A program made the translations under genes and the position numbers. Below are positions 1-8,552 of a DNA stretch of 64,000 bases, one piece after another. Numbering within the stretch: position 1 is the first letter of the stretch; each line of letters begins with the position of its first letter. Source of the stretch: Mucilaginibacter limnophilus (lineage in GTDB: Bacteria > Bacteroidota > Bacteroidia > Sphingobacteriales > Sphingobacteriaceae); contig NZ_SACK01000005.1 of NCBI RefSeq assembly GCF_004005815.1, positions 186,001 to 250,000 of the forward strand, read 5' to 3'. Below the pieces are notes generated by a model. It saw only the letters and a program-made list of their open reading frames with translations. It had not been told where the DNA came from and made no database searches.

Positions 1-2
1 AC

Positions 3-215
3 AGTGTTAACGACGCTACCTTAAACGATTTTATGTTGTATGCTGCACAAACATTAAAAACAATCGATTACAAAGAATTAGCAATTTCAAAGCCCCTCAT
101 CAAAGCGTTACTTAAGGCCAACGCAGCCCGTTTTAAATGGGGTGATACTGCATACTTCCGTACCTTAAACAGCAACGACCCTGCTTTTGACAAGGCCGTT
201 GCAAGTTTAAATTAG
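3..215 (+). CDS. C-terminal end of a probable S41 (tail-specific) peptidase, partial
   Basis: The reading frame is open from the window edge and ends at a TAA, so only about 70 C-terminal residues are visible. The tail contains the pattern IKALLKANAARFKWGD followed by YFRTLN and a DPAF...A ending. This resembles the C-terminal helical region of Bacteroidota S41 carboxy-terminal processing peptidases, which often finish with a KA(l/n)xARxxWG...Y(y/f)xxxNxxD pattern. No catalytic residue lies in the visible part, so the family assignment is inference from the tail alone. The next gene is convergent, 19 bases away. Confidence 0.45.
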   Translation, partial: SVNDATLNDFMLYAAQTLKTIDYKELAISKPLIKALLKANAARFKWGDTAYFRTLNSNDPAFDKAVASLN

Positions 216-234
216 TATAGTTTATTTATTAGAA

Positions 235-1065
235 TCAGCTTTGCTTAAGGGCCGGGTCCTGTTCTTTTGTCATAAAATCCGCTTCTGACAATGAAGCTGC
301 TTCCCACTCCAGCACAGCCTCATCAGGCACAGTATCAATAGGCACCTGCCATGATGTAGCACGCTCGTTATAAGCCAGATTTGAATTTGAGCAATAGCAT
401 GAAATAATCGACCAGCGCGGATAATCAGACAAGTTAGCTTCCGAGCGGTGCAGCAAGTTAGGATGAAAAAACAACGCGTCGCCTGGTTCAAGTTCCGAGT
501 AAACAAGGGGCATGGTTTTTAAAGCATTTTCAACCATCACCATATCGGCGCCTACCTGTTCACCCGAAAAGCCATGGTTTACACGCCCTATTTTATGCGA
601 ACCTTTTATTACCTGAAGGCAACCATTCTCTTTATTGGCAGGTGTAAGCGCTATCATCACGCTAATAAGCCTGTCGGGAAACATGAACTGATTTTTATAC
701 CAATAACCATAATCCTGGTGCCATTCCCAGGCGCCGCCAACTTTCGGCTCCTTTTGCATCAGTTTTGAATGAAAATGGCATACGGCGCTGTCGTCGTTCA
801 ATAATTCCGCTACCGCATTTACCATCCGCTCGCTGCGAGTCATATACCCAAACACATCATTTCCGGGCGTAAACCATAATGACAATCTCGTTTTTTTACC
901 GGTTTGATCGTTTAAGTCAACAGCATTCTTCGCCATAGCATCATCTTCAAGCGCGGTGGTGTACATGCGGTCAACTTCGTCCTTATTAAAAAAGCCTTTT
1001 ATAATAACATAACCATCCTTATGATAGTCAGTGATTTGCTGAGCGGTTAATTTTTTTGCTGACAT
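235..1065 (-). CDS. Phytanoyl-CoA dioxygenase (PhyH) family protein
   Basis: 276 residues, the usual length for small bacterial PhyH-family Fe(II)/2-oxoglutarate oxygenases. The metal-binding facial triad is visible: H116-Q-D118 in WEWHQDYG and a distal H206 in HPNLLHRSEA. Arg217 (DYPRWSI) is placed to bind 2-oxoglutarate. There is no signal peptide, so the enzyme should be cytoplasmic. Family members hydroxylate diverse small substrates, and the true substrate cannot be read from sequence. It is divergent from the GapN-type gene across a 384-base region that carries a perfect palindrome (1267-1280), so the two may share control. Confidence 0.85.
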   Translation of the reverse strand: MSAKKLTAQQITDYHKDGYVIIKGFFNKDEVDRMYTTALEDDAMAKNAVDLNDQTGKKTRLSLWFTPGNDVFGYMTRSERMVNAVAELLNDDSAVCHFHSKLMQKEPKVGGAWEWHQDYGYWYKNQFMFPDRLISVMIALTPANKENGCLQVIKGSHKIGRVNHGFSGEQVGADMVMVENALKTMPLVYSELEPGDALFFHPNLLHRSEANLSDYPRWSIISCYCSNSNLAYNERATSWQVPIDTVPDEAVLEWEAASLSEADFMTKEQDPALKQS

Positions 1066-1266
1066 GATAGTATAATTGATTACTCAAAGCTTGAGTTAAA
1101 TTGCGCTATTTACTACCATTATCGTACTAAAAAAATAAAGTTTTTAAACATAATTTAGGTAGCAATCAAGGGATTGAGGGCAATAATTGCCTTCCGACAA
1201 CAACACATTTATATAACAACTATGCGTTCAAGCACTTAGTGTTAAAAAAACAATAAGTCATTTTAC

Positions 1267-1280
1267 TGCAATCGATTGCA
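1267..1280. promoter_or_regulatory. Perfect palindrome TGCAATCGATTGCA, candidate LacI-family operator
   Basis: A 14-bp perfect palindrome with a central CG, the style of LacI/GalR-family operators. It lies about 170 bases before gapN and 202 before the PhyH gene. Its inner 12 bases recur exactly at 62521-62532, upstream of another operon. No LacI-type regulator gene is in the window, so assignment to this family is inference from site shape. Confidence 0.5.
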
Positions 1281-1320
1281 AAAAAATTCAAACATTACTC
1301 ATAATTTCACAATCAGGTTA

Positions 1321-1349
1321 TTGATGTTATAAATTTAATTTTTACTTTG
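1321..1349 (+). promoter_or_regulatory. Possible Bacteroidota-type promoter for gapN
   Basis: TTG at 1321-1323 is followed after 18 bases by TTACTTTG at 1342-1349, one mismatch from the Bacteroidota -7 element TAnnTTTG. The start codon is 100 bases downstream. The palindrome at 1267-1280 is just upstream. Confidence 0.35.
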
Positions 1350-1449
1350 CGCAGCTTTTCGCTTAGAAAGGCATGTATTATACTGACCCCATGATCGGCA
1401 CGATTTAAATTGCAAAGATCTTAACACAGACAAAAAACAATACATAACC

Positions 1450-3072
1450 ATGAGTTTTCAAGACCAGATCAGATCACTCTTTGTTGAAGAAGACCGGATA
1501 CCGGAGGAATTCAGGATTGAGGAAATACACCAGCGCGAGTATTTGTGCAATGGTGAAATGCGGAAATGGGACGGGCCGGTTAGCGAAGTTTATTCGCCGG
1601 TTTGCATTCCAACAAGTGAAGGATTAAAGCGAAAGCTTATTGGCACCTACCCGCTTTGCACCGAAGCTGAAGCTATGGACGCGCTTGCCGCGGCCGAAGC
1701 TGCTTACGATAACGGAAGGGGCGAATGGCCTACCATGAGCGTTGACAACCGCATAAAGAGCCTTGAAAAGTTCATTAATAAAATGCAGGAGCAGCGCGCG
1801 CTGATTGTTAAACTGATTATGTGGGAAATTGGCAAATCATACGGTGACTCGGCAAAAGAGTTTGACCGTACGGTTGAATACATGATTGCCACTATTGAAG
1901 CGCTTAAGGATATAGATCGTCAGTCGTCTCGCTTTGAAATTGAAGAAGGCGTTGTTGCACAAGTGCGTCGCTCACCGCTTGGCGTGGTGTTGTGTATGGG
2001 GCCGTTCAACTATCCGCTTAACGAAACTTTTACTACGCTTATACCTGCCCTGATAATGGGCAATACCATATTGTTTAAACCACCTAAACATGGTACGTTA
2101 TTGCACTACCCTTTACTGAAAGCCTTCCAGGAGTCGTTCCCTAAAGGTGTGGTGAACACAGTTTATGGCCGTGGCGCGGTAGTAACACCAGGACTTATGG
2201 CAACCGGCAAGATCAATGTGCTGGCCTTCATCGGTTCAAGCAAGGTGGCAAACGATTTGAAAAAACGTCACCCTAAAGTTAACCGCTTAAGGGCTGTTTT
2301 AAGTTTGGATGCCAAAAACGCGGCTATCATCACCAAAAATGCTGATGTTAAGCTTGCCGTTAGCGAGTGCCTTTTAGGTTCATTGTCGTTCAATGGCCAG
2401 CGTTGTACCGCTATCAAGATTATCTACGTACACAAAGACGTAGCCGATGAGTTTTTAAAACTGATGGCCGAAGGTATTGAAAAGCTGAAAGTAGGCTTGC
2501 CATGGGATAAAGACGTTAAACTTACCCCGCTGCCTGAGCCACACAAACCTGATTACCTGAAAGAAGTAATTGAGGATGCGAAAGCTAACGGCGCAAGTGT
2601 GATCAATGAAAACGGCGGTACTATCTCTGAATCATTTGTTTATCCTGCGGTTTTATACCCGGTAAACGATAAAATGAAAGTATACCGCGAAGAGCAGTTT
2701 GGTCCGGTTATCCCGGTTGTACCGTTTGATTCTATCGATGAGCCGATCGACTATCAGATCGATTCTCCGCACGGTCAACAGGTAAGTATCTTCAGCAACG
2801 ATGCTAAAGAGATCTCATCGCTTATTGATCCGTTTGTGAGCCTGGTAAGCCGCGTTAACATCAATGCGCAATGCCAGCGCGGACCGGACGTGTTTCCTTT
2901 TACCGGCCGCAAAGACAGCGCGGAAGGTACACTATCGGTTCATGACGCGCTGCGTTCGTTCTCTATCCGCTCGTTGGTAGCAACTAAAATGAATGATACC
3001 AATAAACAGATCATCAATGAAATTGTGAACGACAACGATTCCAGTTTCCTGAGCACTAAGTTTATATTGTAA
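1450..3072 (+). CDS. gapN: NADP-dependent glyceraldehyde-3-phosphate dehydrogenase-like aldehyde dehydrogenase
   Basis: 540-residue cytoplasmic aldehyde dehydrogenase. The catalytic Cys319 sits in SLSFNGQRCTA and the oxyanion Asn187 in GPFNYPLNE. FNGQRCTA together with the SLDAKN segment (residues 285-290) is typical of the non-phosphorylating GapN-like branch, which oxidises glyceraldehyde-3-phosphate to 3-phosphoglycerate with NADP reduction. The general-base Glu of classical ALDHs (LELGGK) is replaced here: the equivalent position reads S285. This appears to be a feature of the branch rather than damage, since the rest is intact. A strong hairpin terminator follows 13 bases after the stop. 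The physiological substrate could be another aldehyde. Confidence 0.8.
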   Translation: MSFQDQIRSLFVEEDRIPEEFRIEEIHQREYLCNGEMRKWDGPVSEVYSPVCIPTSEGLKRKLIGTYPLCTEAEAMDALAAAEAAYDNGRGEWPTMSVDNRIKSLEKFINKMQEQRALIVKLIMWEIGKSYGDSAKEFDRTVEYMIATIEALKDIDRQSSRFEIEEGVVAQVRRSPLGVVLCMGPFNYPLNETFTTLIPALIMGNTILFKPPKHGTLLHYPLLKAFQESFPKGVVNTVYGRGAVVTPGLMATGKINVLAFIGSSKVANDLKKRHPKVNRLRAVLSLDAKNAAIITKNADVKLAVSECLLGSLSFNGQRCTAIKIIYVHKDVADEFLKLMAEGIEKLKVGLPWDKDVKLTPLPEPHKPDYLKEVIEDAKANGASVINENGGTISESFVYPAVLYPVNDKMKVYREEQFGPVIPVVPFDSIDEPIDYQIDSPHGQQVSIFSNDAKEISSLIDPFVSLVSRVNINAQCQRGPDVFPFTGRKDSAEGTLSVHDALRSFSIRSLVATKMNDTNKQIINEIVNDNDSSFLSTKFIL

Positions 3073-3085
3073 TATTATACTTCAT

Positions 3086-3114
3086 AAAGAAAGCGGCTTA
3101 ACGCCGCTTTCTTT
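3086..3114 (+). terminator. Intrinsic terminator after gapN
   Basis: A perfect 12-bp stem (AAAGAAAGCGGC with GCCGCTTTCTTT) closes a 5-base loop TTAAC, directly after the gapN stop. Confidence 0.8.
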
Positions 3115-3203
3115 ACTTTAAGCCTAAGCATCTGTCACAATTTTATTCGCTTGTGTAACTTTAACACTTGAGTTTATAGCTAAAGTTATATATTGCAAAA
3201 AAG

Positions 3204-3224
3204 TTATCAATTACATATTGATAA
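3204..3224. promoter_or_regulatory. Inverted repeat upstream of the sodium/sugar symporter
   Basis: TTATCAAT (3204-3211) and ATTGATAA (3217-3224) are exact inverted arms around a 5-base spacer, ending 55 bases before the symporter ATG. A weak -7-like TATATTG lies just upstream, around 3190. Candidate operator; the regulator is unknown. Confidence 0.35.
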
Positions 3225-3279
3225 ACCAAGAACTAAAACCTATAATTGTCAAAAAGACATATTAAACCTAATTTTTTAA

Positions 3280-4965
3280 ATGAAAACACTTTCACTGGGT
3301 GATTACGGCGTATTTGTGATATATTTCATAATCGTCGCGGCGTACGGGTATTGGGTGTACAAGCGTAAACACAACGCTGACGCTACATCAAAAGATTATT
3401 TTTTGGCTGAGGGATCGTTGACATGGTGGGCTATCGGCGCATCTCTTATCGCCTCAAACATTTCTGCCGAGCAGTTTATAGGCATGAGCAGTTCCGGCTT
3501 TACCATGGGACTTGCTATTTCTACTTATGAGTGGATGGCAGCGGCCACCCTGATTGTGGTAGCGGTATTCTTTATACCGGTTTATCTGCGGAACAAAATA
3601 TTTACCATGCCACAGTTTCTGCACGAGCGGTATAATGGCACAGTAGCCATGATCATGGCTATTTTCTGGCTGATGTTGTACATCGTAGTTAACCTGATGT
3701 CCATATTATACCTGGGCGCACTTGCACTAAATGCTATCACTGATTATAACATATATCTATGTATAGGATTTTTGGCTGTATTTGCGATCATCATAACTCT
3801 TGGTGGTATGAAGGTAATTGGCTATACAGACGTTATACAGGTATTTGTTTTGATACTGGGCGGTTTGGTGGCTACTTATCTTGCACTTGATTTGATAAGC
3901 CAGCAAGCAGGGGTAGAAGGTATTACAGGCAGCTTAAAAGTGTTGCATAAGGAAGTGAACGATCACTTCCACATGATATTTCAAAAAGACAATAAGCACT
4001 ATATGGATCTTCCTGGTTTAACTGTGCTTATAGGTGGTATGTGGATCACTAACCTTAATTACTGGGGATGTAATCAGTACATTACGCAAAGGGCGTTAGG
4101 CGCTAATTTAAAAACCGCACGCGGCGGTATACTGTTCGCGGCGTTTTTGAAATTACTTATGCCGGTTATTGTTGTGTTGCCTGGCATCGCCGCTTATTAC
4201 CTTTACCAAAAAGGTATGTTTCAAGAGGAAATGCTTACAGCAAAAGGCGTTGTTGATCCTAACAAAGCATATCCCTCATTGCTTAATCTACTTCCCTCAG
4301 GTCTGAAAGGCCTTTCGTTCGCGGCTTTAACAGCTGCTATAGTAGCATCACTGGCAGGTAAGGCTAACAGTATCGCTACTATATTCACATTAGATATTTA
4401 CAAAAAGGCTATTAATCCAGCTGCTACTGATAAGCAGTTGGTTTCGCTGGGTAAAATATCGGTAGTAGTTGCCATGTTTTTAGGAGTAATACTTTCGCTC
4501 TTCCTCGGCGATCCGTTGATGGGTGAAGGTAAATCAGGCTTCCAGTACATACAAGAATACACCGGCTTTGTATCACCAGGTATTTTCGCCATGTTCATTT
4601 TAGGCTTCTTCTGGAAAAAAGCAACCTCAAATGCAGCGTTATTTTCAACCATAGGTGGTTTTGCGTTTTCAGTACTGTTTAAGTTTTTGCCTCTGTGGGT
4701 TAATCTTTCATGGTTAGCACCATTTGGGTTTTCGAAAGCAAATGATAAAGGTGTTTATGAGATACCATTTCTTGACAGGATGGGTTTTGTATTCATCATC
4801 TGTGTAATTGGCATGTACGTTATATCAAAAATAGATATTGCAAAAGGTGTAAAAACAAACGGCTTGGAAATTGAATCTTCAATGTTTAAAACCAACCGTG
4901 CATTTACAGCAGGTGCATTAATTATTGTAGCTGCGCTTGTAGCACTGTACAGTATTTTCTGGTAG
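3280..4965 (+). CDS. Sodium/sugar symporter, SSS (SGLT-like) family
   Basis: 561 residues with many hydrophobic helices (about 13-14), typical of the sodium:solute symporter family. The N-terminal region has the family look: an unwound first helix, then DYFLAEGSLTWWAIGASLIASNISAEQFIGMS. A later GLKGLSFAALTAAIVASLAGKANSIAT segment corresponds to the conserved SSS signature helix near the sodium site. The role is sodium-driven uptake of a sugar or related solute across the inner membrane. The substrate cannot be read. It sits alone between two terminators, after gapN. Confidence 0.85.
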   Translation: MKTLSLGDYGVFVIYFIIVAAYGYWVYKRKHNADATSKDYFLAEGSLTWWAIGASLIASNISAEQFIGMSSSGFTMGLAISTYEWMAAATLIVVAVFFIPVYLRNKIFTMPQFLHERYNGTVAMIMAIFWLMLYIVVNLMSILYLGALALNAITDYNIYLCIGFLAVFAIIITLGGMKVIGYTDVIQVFVLILGGLVATYLALDLISQQAGVEGITGSLKVLHKEVNDHFHMIFQKDNKHYMDLPGLTVLIGGMWITNLNYWGCNQYITQRALGANLKTARGGILFAAFLKLLMPVIVVLPGIAAYYLYQKGMFQEEMLTAKGVVDPNKAYPSLLNLLPSGLKGLSFAALTAAIVASLAGKANSIATIFTLDIYKKAINPAATDKQLVSLGKISVVVAMFLGVILSLFLGDPLMGEGKSGFQYIQEYTGFVSPGIFAMFILGFFWKKATSNAALFSTIGGFAFSVLFKFLPLWVNLSWLAPFGFSKANDKGVYEIPFLDRMGFVFIICVIGMYVISKIDIAKGVKTNGLEIESSMFKTNRAFTAGALIIVAALVALYSIFW

Positions 4966-4984
4966 AAATTATCTTAATGATCAT

Positions 4985-5019
4985 AAAAAAGGTCCGTGCA
5001 AATGCATGGACCTTTTTTT
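4985..5019. terminator. Bidirectional terminator between symporter and DLH genes
   Basis: GGTCCGTGCA (4991-5000) pairs with TGCATGGACC (5003-5012) with one G-U pair. The stem is flanked by A6 on one side and T7 on the other, so it can serve both convergent genes. Confidence 0.8.
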
Positions 5020-5037
5020 ATAATCAAACGTAACGGC

Positions 5038-5925
5038 TTATGCTAAACGCGCTTTAAAGAAATCTATTGTTCGTTTCCAGGCAAGTTCGGCAGCAGCTTT
5101 ATCATAACGCGGTGTGGTATCGTTATGAAAACCATGATTAGCATTTTCATAAATAAACGCCTCGTATTTTTTACCGTTTTGTTTCAAGGCAGCTTCGTAA
5201 GCCGGCCAACCTTCAGTTATCCTGGTGTCTAACGAAGCATAATGCAGCATCAGCGGCGCTTTTATTTTAGGCACATCCTCAGCAGCGGGCTGACTGCCAT
5301 AGAAAGGCACAGCCGCCGCCAGATCGGGCAAACGGACAGCCATCTGGTTAGCTATAGCGCCTCCGAAACAAAAGCCAACCACGCCTACCTTACCATTGCA
5401 ATTTTTATGCTGTTTCAGGTATTCGTATGCGGCTATAAAATCTTCAAGCATTTCACTTTGCGTGCGTTTGGCCTGCATAGTCCGTCCTTCATCATCATTG
5501 CCTGGATAACCGCCCAATGGTGTTAATGCATCAGGTGCTAAAGTAATAAAGCCGGCCAGTGCTGCCCTGCGTGCCACATCCTCGATGTAAGGGTTAAGTC
5601 CACGGTTCTCATGCACTACAATGATACCGCCAAGTTTGCCTTTAGCATCCTTCGGCTTTGAAAGCAGGCCCTTGATACTTCCACCGCCTTTGGGTGACGA
5701 ATAAGTTATAAAACCCGAATCGAGCCGCGTATCATCTGGCGGAACCTGAACATTATTTTTGTAATCGGGCATCAGGAAGCTCATAAGCGCGGGCACTGTT
5801 AATCCGCCTACAGCGTAAAGGGATAGTTTTTCGATGAACGACCGGCGGTCGACACGGTTATGCGCGTAATCATCATACAGGTCGAAAACTTCCTGTTTAA
5901 CGTCTTCTTTTTTTATCTGGCTCAT
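5038..5925 (-). CDS. Dienelactone hydrolase family protein with Tat-like signal
   Basis: About 295 residues, an alpha/beta hydrolase of the dienelactone hydrolase type. The nucleophile is cysteine in GFCFGG (C186), with Asp233 (SLDTR) and His264 (NANHGFH) completing the triad, and the family Glu in HENRG (E106). The N-terminus has RRSFIEKLS followed by a hydrophobic stretch, which looks like a twin-arginine export signal, so folded export to the periplasm is inferred. Similar proteins are often annotated as carboxymethylenebutenolidase, but many act on other esters. The ATG at 5925 is chosen over an upstream TTG at 5931. Confidence 0.8.
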   Translation of the reverse strand: MSQIKKEDVKQEVFDLYDDYAHNRVDRRSFIEKLSLYAVGGLTVPALMSFLMPDYKNNVQVPPDDTRLDSGFITYSSPKGGGSIKGLLSKPKDAKGKLGGIIVVHENRGLNPYIEDVARRAALAGFITLAPDALTPLGGYPGNDDEGRTMQAKRTQSEMLEDFIAAYEYLKQHKNCNGKVGVVGFCFGGAIANQMAVRLPDLAAAVPFYGSQPAAEDVPKIKAPLMLHYASLDTRITEGWPAYEAALKQNGKKYEAFIYENANHGFHNDTTPRYDKAAAELAWKRTIDFFKARLA

Positions 5926-5941
5926 GGGCAAATGCTTTCAT

Positions 5942-5949
5942 CAAATGTA
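5942..5949 (-). promoter_or_regulatory. Possible -7 element for the DLH gene
   Basis: On the minus strand this reads TACATTTG, an exact match to TAnnTTTG, 16 bases before the ATG. No well-spaced TTTG -33 box is seen, so confidence is low. Confidence 0.3.
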
Positions 5950-6063
5950 ATTATTAAAATAATTTACATCTGCAATAAATCGCATTACTTCACCAGGTTA
6001 GCTGATAATTTATATGCAATGATATGCTTCTCCGTATAAAAACGATAAAAACGCATATTGTTA

Positions 6064-6094
6064 TTTGTAATCAGTCTAAATAAATATATATTTG
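6064..6094 (+). promoter_or_regulatory. Consensus Bacteroidota promoter of the iron-uptake operon
   Basis: TTTG (6064-6067), a 19-base spacer, then TATATTTG (6087-6094): an exact match to the TTTG / TAnnTTTG promoter used by the Bacteroidota primary sigma factor. Transcription would start near 6100, giving a leader of about 85 bases. Confidence 0.75.
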
Positions 6095-6110
6095 CCGTGG
6101 GAAACAAAAA

Positions 6111-6160
6111 GTAGAGCCGCACAGCGGGAACTGTACGGCTCGTCCCGGGAAACCGGGGCC
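6111..6160 (+). promoter_or_regulatory. Structured GC-rich 5' leader RNA upstream of TonB receptor
   Basis: Two adjacent hairpins lie between promoter and start codon. Hairpin 1: GAGCCG (6114-6119) pairs with CGGCTC (6136-6141) and ACAG (6121-6124) with CTGT (6131-6134), with loop CGGGAA. Hairpin 2: CCCGG (6144-6148) pairs with CCGGG (6153-6157) around a GAAA tetraloop. Loop 1 (CGGGA, 6125-6129) could instead pair with TCCCG (6143-6147), which would exclude hairpin 2, so a two-state switch is possible. It does not match any riboswitch class I know. The function is inferred only from position. Confidence 0.5.
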
Positions 6161-6184
6161 TTTCAACGTGTCAATTAAAAAGCA

Positions 6185-8548
6185 ATGCAAAGTAACAAAA
6201 TTTTGCTATTGGTATTACTGTGTACCTATAGCATTTTTACCAGCGCGCAAACCTTATCATCATTAAAAGGGCGCATCAAAAACAGTGCGGGCGAACCAGT
6301 GCCCGCCGCCACTGCCAAAATTCTTAACACCTCACTCGGAGCCATTACAAATGAAGCCGGACTATTTGTTATCAAGCACATTAAGCCCGGCAGCTACACA
6401 CTTTCTATCAGCCTGGTTGGCTACAAAACCCAAACCCGCCATATCGACATCGCCGGTAAAGAAACCGAACTGACAATAACACTTGATGACGACCTGGTTA
6501 CCATGGAAACCGTTATGGTTACCGGCCTTACAGCCGCACAGGAAAGCAACCGCCAGGCGTATAACATTACCGCAGTTGATGCCAAAAAACTCTATAACAC
6601 TACGCTTAACCTTGCCGACGCGCTTGACCGTGTATCAGGTGTGCGGGTTAGAGAATCAGGCGGCGTAGGTTCTAACTTCAACCTTTCATTAAACGGTTTT
6701 TCAGGTAGTCGTGTCCGTTTTTTTATCGACGGTATTCCTATGGATAACTTTGGATCATCTTTTCAAATTAATAACATACCTATTAATATAGCTGAGCGGG
6801 TGGAAGTTTATAAGGGTGTAGTGCCTATATGGTTAGGTTCTGACGCGCTGGGCGGTGCAATCAATATAATAACCGGTAATCGTTATCGTAATTATATCGA
6901 TGCATCATACTCTTACGGCTCATTCAACACTCACCGCAGCGTAATTAACGCCGCTGCCACCAGCAAAAGTGGTTTTACGTTTCAGCTAAATGCATTTCAA
7001 AATTATTCAGACAATAATTATAAAGTATATGTTGGTGCAGCCGACATATATACCGGTGCCAATGGTGGTAAATTTGTTTTTGTACCGCGTTTTCACGACA
7101 AATATCATAACGAAACTCTGATAGCCAATGTAGGCGTAGTTGATAAAAGCTTTGCTGATAAGCTGCTATTAGGCGTTACGCTTGGCAAAAATTATCAGGA
7201 AATTCAAACAGGTGCACGTATGGAAAGCGTTTTTGGCGCCTGGCACCGCAGGGGTAACATTGTTATGCCCTCGTTAAAATATAAAAAAGACAATCTGTTA
7301 AAAAATCTTGACGTTACCTTAAATGCCAATTACAACTTTGGTACCGAGCAAAACATTGATACGGTTGATGCGCGGTTTGATTGGTACGGTAACTCCAAGC
7401 CAGGAGGCACAGGAGGCGGTGAGCGATCACGCAGTTTATATAAATACAAAAACAATAATGGTATAGTAAATACCATGCTCAATTACCGTATTGCCGAGAA
7501 TCAATCGATAGCGTTAAGCGACGTATTTACCACATTTAATCGTAAAGGCACAGACGAGCTGAAAATTGAACAGGATGATGCCCCAAAAAAAACTCAGAAG
7601 AATGTACTTGGATTAGGATACTCTTATAATATAGAAAGTGTATGGAGCGCTTCAGTTTTTGGTAAATACATTTATCAGAACACCGTTACCAGTGACAGAA
7701 ATACTACTTCAACCATGAATAAGTTTGGCTACGGTATAGCAGGAACCTACTTTTTAACAAAAGATTTCCAGTTAAAAGCATCGTACGAGCTTACCAACAG
7801 AATGCCCGAGGCCGACGAGATATTTGGTGATGTGATCAATTCTGAAGGCAACCCTAACCTGAAGCCTGAAAAATCACAAAACCTTAATGCCGGTGCAGCT
7901 TATGCATTTGCTATTAACAGTGACAATAAGTTCATGGCAAACGCCACTTTTACTTATCGTAAATCAGACAACTTTGTTTATTCCCGCTTAAATCAAAATC
8001 AAACTAAATTGATACCTGACAATCGCGATGGTGTGAATACCGTTGGGGTTGATGGTGAAATAAGGTACTCTTACAAAAACTGGTTAAATGCAGGTACAAC
8101 ATTAACTTATCAATACCTGCAAAACCTGCAGCTTTATGAAGTAAACCCCTCTACCGGACAATATTATACCACTAAGAGTGACTTGTACGGGGACCAGATG
8201 CCAAATATACCTTACTTCTTTGGCAATACCGACGTAGCAGTAACTCTTAAGGGAATTGGTGGAACTAAAAACAAATTAACTTTTGGGTATAACTTGCTTT
8301 ATGTACATGCCTTTTGGCTGTATTGGCCAAGCCGCGGTACACCAAGTACTGATACAAAAAAGGTTGTACCTATGCAGTTAAGCCATGATGTTAACGTGGT
8401 TTACAGCATGGCTGATGGACGGTACAATATATCACTAGAAGGCCGCAATATCACCAATGAGTTATTGTACGATAATTTCAGCTTACAAAAGCCAGGACGC
8501 GGTTTCTACCTCAATCTCAGATATTTTATTAACAAAACAAATAATTAA
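6185..8548 (+). CDS. TonB-dependent outer-membrane receptor, XusA-like siderophore/iron type
   Basis: 787 residues. A signal peptide ends near ...FTSAQ. A carboxypeptidase-regulatory-like domain follows (about 25-100: GRIKNSAGEPVPAATAKI...GYKTQTRHI), then a TonB plug (about 115-225, containing LADALDRVSGVRVRESGGVG and YKGVVPIWLGSDALGGAINI) and a beta barrel to the C-terminus. Its length, the lack of the long SusC signature and its neighbours (DUF4374 lipoprotein, PepSY protein) fit a metal-siderophore receptor like XusA of Bacteroides thetaiotaomicron rather than a glycan transporter. It is first in a three-gene operon, with 4 bases to the next gene. A consensus promoter and a structured leader precede it, so iron-linked control is plausible but no Fur box was identified. 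Confidence 0.85.
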   Translation: MQSNKILLLVLLCTYSIFTSAQTLSSLKGRIKNSAGEPVPAATAKILNTSLGAITNEAGLFVIKHIKPGSYTLSISLVGYKTQTRHIDIAGKETELTITLDDDLVTMETVMVTGLTAAQESNRQAYNITAVDAKKLYNTTLNLADALDRVSGVRVRESGGVGSNFNLSLNGFSGSRVRFFIDGIPMDNFGSSFQINNIPINIAERVEVYKGVVPIWLGSDALGGAINIITGNRYRNYIDASYSYGSFNTHRSVINAAATSKSGFTFQLNAFQNYSDNNYKVYVGAADIYTGANGGKFVFVPRFHDKYHNETLIANVGVVDKSFADKLLLGVTLGKNYQEIQTGARMESVFGAWHRRGNIVMPSLKYKKDNLLKNLDVTLNANYNFGTEQNIDTVDARFDWYGNSKPGGTGGGERSRSLYKYKNNNGIVNTMLNYRIAENQSIALSDVFTTFNRKGTDELKIEQDDAPKKTQKNVLGLGYSYNIESVWSASVFGKYIYQNTVTSDRNTTSTMNKFGYGIAGTYFLTKDFQLKASYELTNRMPEADEIFGDVINSEGNPNLKPEKSQNLNAGAAYAFAINSDNKFMANATFTYRKSDNFVYSRLNQNQTKLIPDNRDGVNTVGVDGEIRYSYKNWLNAGTTLTYQYLQNLQLYEVNPSTGQYYTTKSDLYGDQMPNIPYFFGNTDVAVTLKGIGGTKNKLTFGYNLLYVHAFWLYWPSRGTPSTDTKKVVPMQLSHDVNVVYSMADGRYNISLEGRNITNELLYDNFSLQKPGRGFYLNLRYFINKTNN

Positions 8549-8552
8549 TCGT

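Larger units (their letters stand above)
1066..1449. other. Divergent intergenic region between PhyH and gapN
   Basis: No coding sequence is seen. The AT-rich stretch holds a perfect 14-bp palindrome at 1267-1280, a second inverted repeat at 1179-1191 (GGCAAT-A-ATTGCC), and a possible promoter for gapN. It should drive both flanking genes. Confidence 0.7.

Noticed and set aside
6111-6160. Cobalamin riboswitch before the TonB receptor
   Set aside because: A short ACTGT stretch resembles part of the motif, but the long core and the B12-box are absent and the element is too short.
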